Shown in pieces: positions 61,249 to 64,000 of a DNA stretch of 64,000 nucleotides. Each line of letters opens with the position of its first letter. Position 1 is the first letter of the stretch. This DNA comes from Cerasicoccus arenae (GTDB lineage: Bacteria; Verrucomicrobiota; Verrucomicrobiia; Opitutales; Cerasicoccaceae). The DNA is taken from contig NZ_BMXG01000007.1 in the NCBI RefSeq assembly GCF_014651635.1, positions 124,001-188,000 of the forward strand, in the 5' to 3' direction. Both the position numbers and the translations under genes were made by a program. The notes beneath the pieces were generated by a model, which was not told the DNA's origin, made no database searches, and worked only from the letters and a program-made list of their open reading frames with translations.

Positions 61249-61859
61249 TTTCGATTCGACCGCTTGAGCGCTTGTTTTTCTTGCCAAAAAAGCAGCGTAG
61301 TCGGAATCACCTGCATCGTTATGATCAGGATTGATAGCGACAACAGTGCCGAAATGCTGGCTTCATAGAAGAGCCAGATAGATCCCAGCCACCAGCCTAC
61401 TGCAGCCGCCCTTAAATAGGGGCGCGGATCAATCATGGCCTGAATGAAGAAACCAACGCCCATCAGCACGGCAAAGATCGCAGGCAGGAGAAAAGGACTC
61501 ATCCCCCCCAAACCAACCGCAACGACTCCGAATAGCGCCATGGCCGCGATACAGGCTGCCCATATGCCTCGCACCAAGCGACTCGTTAAAGGTGTACGGT
61601 GAAATTCTTCGAGTGTCACTTTGCCATAGACGAAAGAACAGACCGCGCCAAAGAGAAATGAAGGTAACCAAATGAAGAGTCCGCCATCTACCGGCACGTC
61701 ATAATTCAAGATGGCCCATTGCAGCAAAGAGCATTTGGCAAGGATCAGCCCCCAGAACACCAAAAGCAACATGCGCGATACGGCCACTTGGCTGGTTCGC
61801 TCCAAAGCGATTTCCATTTCAGCCTTTTCGGCGGTGGGTCTGCGTGCAATTGCAACCAT
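61245..61859 (-). CDS. Hypothetical integral membrane protein
   Basis: 204 residues. A charged N-terminus with heptad-like Glu/Arg is followed by about six hydrophobic helices (30-47, 60-80, 95-115, 120-142, 149-168, 172-195) and a basic tail (KQALKRSNRN). No motif of a known family is recognised. It is convergent with pilT. Its start (61859) overlaps the 5' side of the next plus-strand region, so the two upstream regions share sequence. Confidence 0.6.
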   Translation of the reverse strand: MVAIARRPTAEKAEMEIALERTSQVAVSRMLLLVFWGLILAKCSLLQWAILNYDVPVDGGLFIWLPSFLFGAVCSFVYGKVTLEEFHRTPLTSRLVRGIWAACIAAMALFGVVAVGLGGMSPFLLPAIFAVLMGVGFFIQAMIDPRPYLRAAAVGWWLGSIWLFYEASISALLSLSILIITMQVIPTTLLFWQEKQALKRSNRN

Positions 61860-61954
61860 TCTTAACTAATACGCTGAGTCCACTTACAATGCAATATCCA
61901 GAGAGAAGATTTTCCACGATTGATTTTCTGCAAGAGCTTGGCATTTTGGGCCAA

Positions 61955-62257
61955 ATGATTACTCACGTTGTTGTTTTTTGGCTAGATAAGCCCTATGGTG
62001 AAAACCGTGAGCGCCTTTTGGCCGCCACAAAGTTACTCGGAAAGATCGCTGGGGCAGATAATTTCCGCGCAGGCGTTACGGTTCCCAGTTCACGTGGCGT
62101 AGTGGATGACAGTTTTGCCGTCGCCATTTCCATGGACTTTGCTGATCAGGAAGCAGCGGACAGCTACCAAGCGCATCCCGAGCATCAGAAATTCATACAA
62201 GAGGCCGTAAAACCTTTGGTTAAGCGATTCGTTGTCTATGATTTTGGTGAAGCTTGA
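61955..62257 (+). CDS. Dabb-domain (stress-responsive A/B barrel) protein
   Basis: 100 residues from the ATG at 61955 (MITHVVVFWLDKP), the typical Dabb opening; a frame open from 61844 adds 37 residues without family similarity. A ferredoxin-like alpha/beta barrel of about 95 residues is predicted, with AISMDFADQEAADSYQAHPEHQKFI and VVYDF at the end. Dabb proteins are dimeric; roles vary and the function here is unknown. Confidence 0.82.
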   Translation: MITHVVVFWLDKPYGENRERLLAATKLLGKIAGADNFRAGVTVPSSRGVVDDSFAVAISMDFADQEAADSYQAHPEHQKFIQEAVKPLVKRFVVYDFGEA

Positions 62258-62317
62258 GCTATCTCTGACTTTTCTTAGACGATTGACTACGCACGCCGTT
62301 GTCGGTAGTTTGATCGT

Positions 62318-63445
62318 ATGAGCGATGAGCGGGAAAACAACGGGGAAGACCGTCGGCCAATGAGCGACCGACGCACTTTTGCGTCGAAATTTGAAAACAA
62401 GGAACCAGAACCCGATTTAAATTCGCCTCTCCAAACAGACTCAGTTCCTACCGATCAGCCTCCAAAGCGGCTCTTAGATCCAGAGCCAAGATTAGGCAAA
62501 GATCTTAGTCATCAGAACTTCTCTTCGACGCCGGGTAAACTCGGTCGGTTGGAGGGCGACAGCCCACTTGAGCGCCTGCGACCATATTTAGTCATCAGTT
62601 TGCTCGCTATATTTTTCATTGCAATTGTTGCCTATAATTTAGCTCACAGAGACGAACTAAAGTCCCAAGTAAGCGTAGAAAACAAAGAAAACGTGGTGGA
62701 GACTTTGCCAGCGGTCCTTCCACTGAGTTCAAGACGGGATGACGGCGTGCTTAATCAAGCTATTGGTGTGACCGAAGACAACACCATCACTCTTGGGGGG
62801 TATGAGCGACTGAAGCGGCTTTCCTCAATCATTTTGCGTGGACAAATACAGATAAGCGGGGAAATTTTCTCCTTCAATCTCTTTGGTCGACGTCCGAATT
62901 ACTATCGCCTCGTTTGCCAAATCAATGATGCCGATCAATATATTGTTGGCTTTGACGGCAAGACGGCTTGGGAAGAATACAAACGAGAGGGCTCATCAGT
63001 AAAAAGTACCACACTGAGTAAACAACAAGAGCAAGAAATTCGATCCATTGCCGATTTTGACCTCCCTCCGCAAAAGTATATACTCGCGAGCGAGTATTCT
63101 GTTGATCGTCATACGCCAACGATGACTGCAACTTACGTAACTCGCGAGCTCATCGACAACACAATGTACGATATCATCCAGATCAAAGAAGATGGTAAGC
63201 CAGCGATTACATGCTTCTTAGGATCCAGCAATAATCTACTCTATCAGACCATCGTAAGAGTCGAAGGCATTGAGCAACGGGTAGTTTACGAAAACTATCG
63301 TAAAATTGATGGGGTTTATGTCCCCTTCCATCGCGAGCAATATACCGATGGAAAGCTTGTCGCCACAATTCAAATAGAATCTGCGGACTTCAATCCTGGT
63401 ACGTTAATCGGGTTATTTTCTCAGCCAAATTCGCCGAGTCAATAA
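62318..63445 (+). CDS. Membrane-anchored protein with LolA-like periplasmic domain
   Basis: 375 residues. Residues 1-85 are hydrophilic and disordered, one membrane helix lies at about 90-110 (LVISLLAIFFIAIVAYNLA), and about 230 residues follow outside. The outer part has extended beta strands (YRLVCQINDADQYIVGFDGKTAWEE; VYENYRKIDGVYVPFHREQYTDG) like the half-barrel fold of LolA/LppX-type lipid carriers. This fold call is inference by eye. It is a single gene between the Dabb and glnB genes, transcribed in the opposite direction to glnB. Confidence 0.65.
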   Translation: MSDERENNGEDRRPMSDRRTFASKFENKEPEPDLNSPLQTDSVPTDQPPKRLLDPEPRLGKDLSHQNFSSTPGKLGRLEGDSPLERLRPYLVISLLAIFFIAIVAYNLAHRDELKSQVSVENKENVVETLPAVLPLSSRRDDGVLNQAIGVTEDNTITLGGYERLKRLSSIILRGQIQISGEIFSFNLFGRRPNYYRLVCQINDADQYIVGFDGKTAWEEYKREGSSVKSTTLSKQQEQEIRSIADFDLPPQKYILASEYSVDRHTPTMTATYVTRELIDNTMYDIIQIKEDGKPAITCFLGSSNNLLYQTIVRVEGIEQRVVYENYRKIDGVYVPFHREQYTDGKLVATIQIESADFNPGTLIGLFSQPNSPSQ

Positions 63446-63493
63446 GCCTATCATCGCCATTTAATGACAACTCACTGAGAACATCTGGATTCC

Positions 63494-63832
63494 CTAAAGA
63501 GCCACGTCTCCGTTCTCGCTTGTGCGAATTCGAGTGGCAGATTCCATTGGAATAACAAAGATTTTCCCGTCACCAATTTTACCTGTGCGGGCAGCAGAAC
63601 AGACGGCCTCAATGGCCACGTCCAATTTATCATCCGTTACAGCGATAAAGAGAATTAGCTTGGGGAGAAAATCGACACGATATTCATTACCACGATATAT
63701 TTCCGTATGGCCCTTCTGGCGACCAAATCCCTTGATTTCGGCCAAGGTCATGCCTTCAACGCCTGCGTTTTGCAAAGCGGTTTTTACGTCATCGAGACGG
63801 AATGGTTTAATAATGGCTGTTACGAGCTTCAT
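63494..63832 (-). CDS. glnK: Nitrogen regulatory protein PII (GlnB/GlnK family)
   Basis: 112-residue trimeric signal protein reporting nitrogen and 2-oxoglutarate status. The T-loop GHTEIYRGNEYRVDFLPK is intact, with the uridylylated Tyr51. The B and C loops (ARTGKIGDGKIFVI and the end region) are present. It lies downstream of what appears to be the end of an ammonium transporter gene, with a long hairpin between, so it is best named GlnK; this last point is inference. Confidence 0.92.
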   Translation of the reverse strand: MKLVTAIIKPFRLDDVKTALQNAGVEGMTLAEIKGFGRQKGHTEIYRGNEYRVDFLPKLILFIAVTDDKLDVAIEAVCSAARTGKIGDGKIFVIPMESATRIRTSENGDVAL

Positions 63833-63851
63833 GAGTGAATGATTTTGGGAG

Positions 63852-63882
63852 GGAGCGGCGGGGGATTGGCCCTCGCCGCTCC
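63852..63882 (-). promoter_or_regulatory. Long GC-rich intercistronic hairpin upstream of glnK
   Basis: A 12-bp stem (63852-63863 with 63871-63882; one G-T pair) with a 7-nt loop. No T tract on either strand close enough for a standard terminator. It may separate the levels of transporter and PII mRNA. Confidence 0.6.
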
Positions 63883-63957
63883 TTATTCAGTATCTATGTT
63901 ATCAGAAACCGTAGCATAGGTTTAGTGAGCAGTAACTTACATCTGCAATGAGCAGAC

Positions 63958-64000
63958 TCAGATTGGTTCATCAGCATATTGCTGAAAGTCAGCGTAGGCT
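63958..64000 (-). CDS. amtB: 3' end of probable ammonium transporter gene
   Basis: On the minus strand the last 13 codons before TGA read AYADFQQYADEPI, and the frame is open to the window edge. AYxDF is the ending motif of many Amt proteins (e.g. HGExAYPDF), and Amt genes usually precede glnK. The fragment is too short for certainty. Confidence 0.45.
   Translation of the reverse strand, partial: AYADFQQYADEPI

Overview
The window looks like chromosomal DNA from a free-living, Gram-negative member of the Verrucomicrobiota, most likely a marine Opitutia/Puniceicoccales-type lineage. That is inference from gene content: a planctomycete/verrucomicrobial DUF1549-DUF1501-cytochrome cluster, a PEP-CTERM surface protein, ribonuclease HIII, PPi-dependent phosphofructokinase, an RND efflux system, and start codons that mostly lack a clear Shine-Dalgarno sequence. 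No 16S or ribosomal protein operon is present to confirm it.

Layout. 1-6.2 kb: the 3' part of an unrecognised gene, a secreted parallel beta-helix lipoprotein, a bifunctional ovothiol enzyme (OvoA) and a truncated CcoI-like copper-ATPase N-terminus. 6.2-14.6 kb, minus strand: a GYF-domain membrane protein, a complete tripartite RND pump (adaptor, AcrB-type pump, TolC-type channel) and two ExbD/TolR proteins without ExbB. 14.7-20.6 kb: zinc CDF exporter, carboxylesterase, RNase HIII, MutY, and a divergent AraC regulator/phytanoyl-CoA dioxygenase pair. 20.7-25.5 kb: the three-gene DUF1549 / DUF1501 / membrane cytochrome c-LRR operon. 25.5-37.1 kb: PPi-phosphofructokinase, a CruF-type carotenoid protein, RNase PH, sucCD, a ribbon-helix-helix protein, a single-domain lycopene cyclase, UvrB, a fatty-acid desaturase and glucokinase.

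37.2-46.1 kb holds the most interesting unit: four same-strand genes for an OB/NfeD-like membrane protein, a short membrane-tethered SPFH protein, a large flotillin without its own membrane segment, and an 1808-residue coiled-coil AAA+ ATPase of the poorly characterised 'DNA repair ATPase' family. They look like one membrane-scaffold plus AAA+ machine. 46.1-49.1 kb: an ABC-F protein, then tRNA-Asn with fused remnants of a tyrosine integrase and a rolling-circle Rep protein, the scar of an integrated element. 49.3-55.1 kb: a giant glycine-rich protein with about 18 autotransporter-like repeats ending in a PEP-CTERM sorting signal instead of a beta-barrel. 55.5-64 kb: FAD-dependent dehydrogenase, ArgS, DgkA, PilT, small hypothetical genes, and a PII protein behind the end of a probable ammonium transporter gene.

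A feature running through the whole window is an excess of long poly-C/poly-G tracts (7-13 nt), many in frame inside housekeeping genes and encoding Pro-Pro-Pro. Such tracts are usually rare outside phase-variable genes. Central metabolism here (glucokinase, PPi-PFK, succinyl-CoA synthetase, PII/ammonium uptake) is ordinary for a heterotroph. The accessory content (efflux, ovothiol, carotenoid, secreted beta-helix and adhesin genes) suggests life on surfaces or particles under oxidative or light stress.
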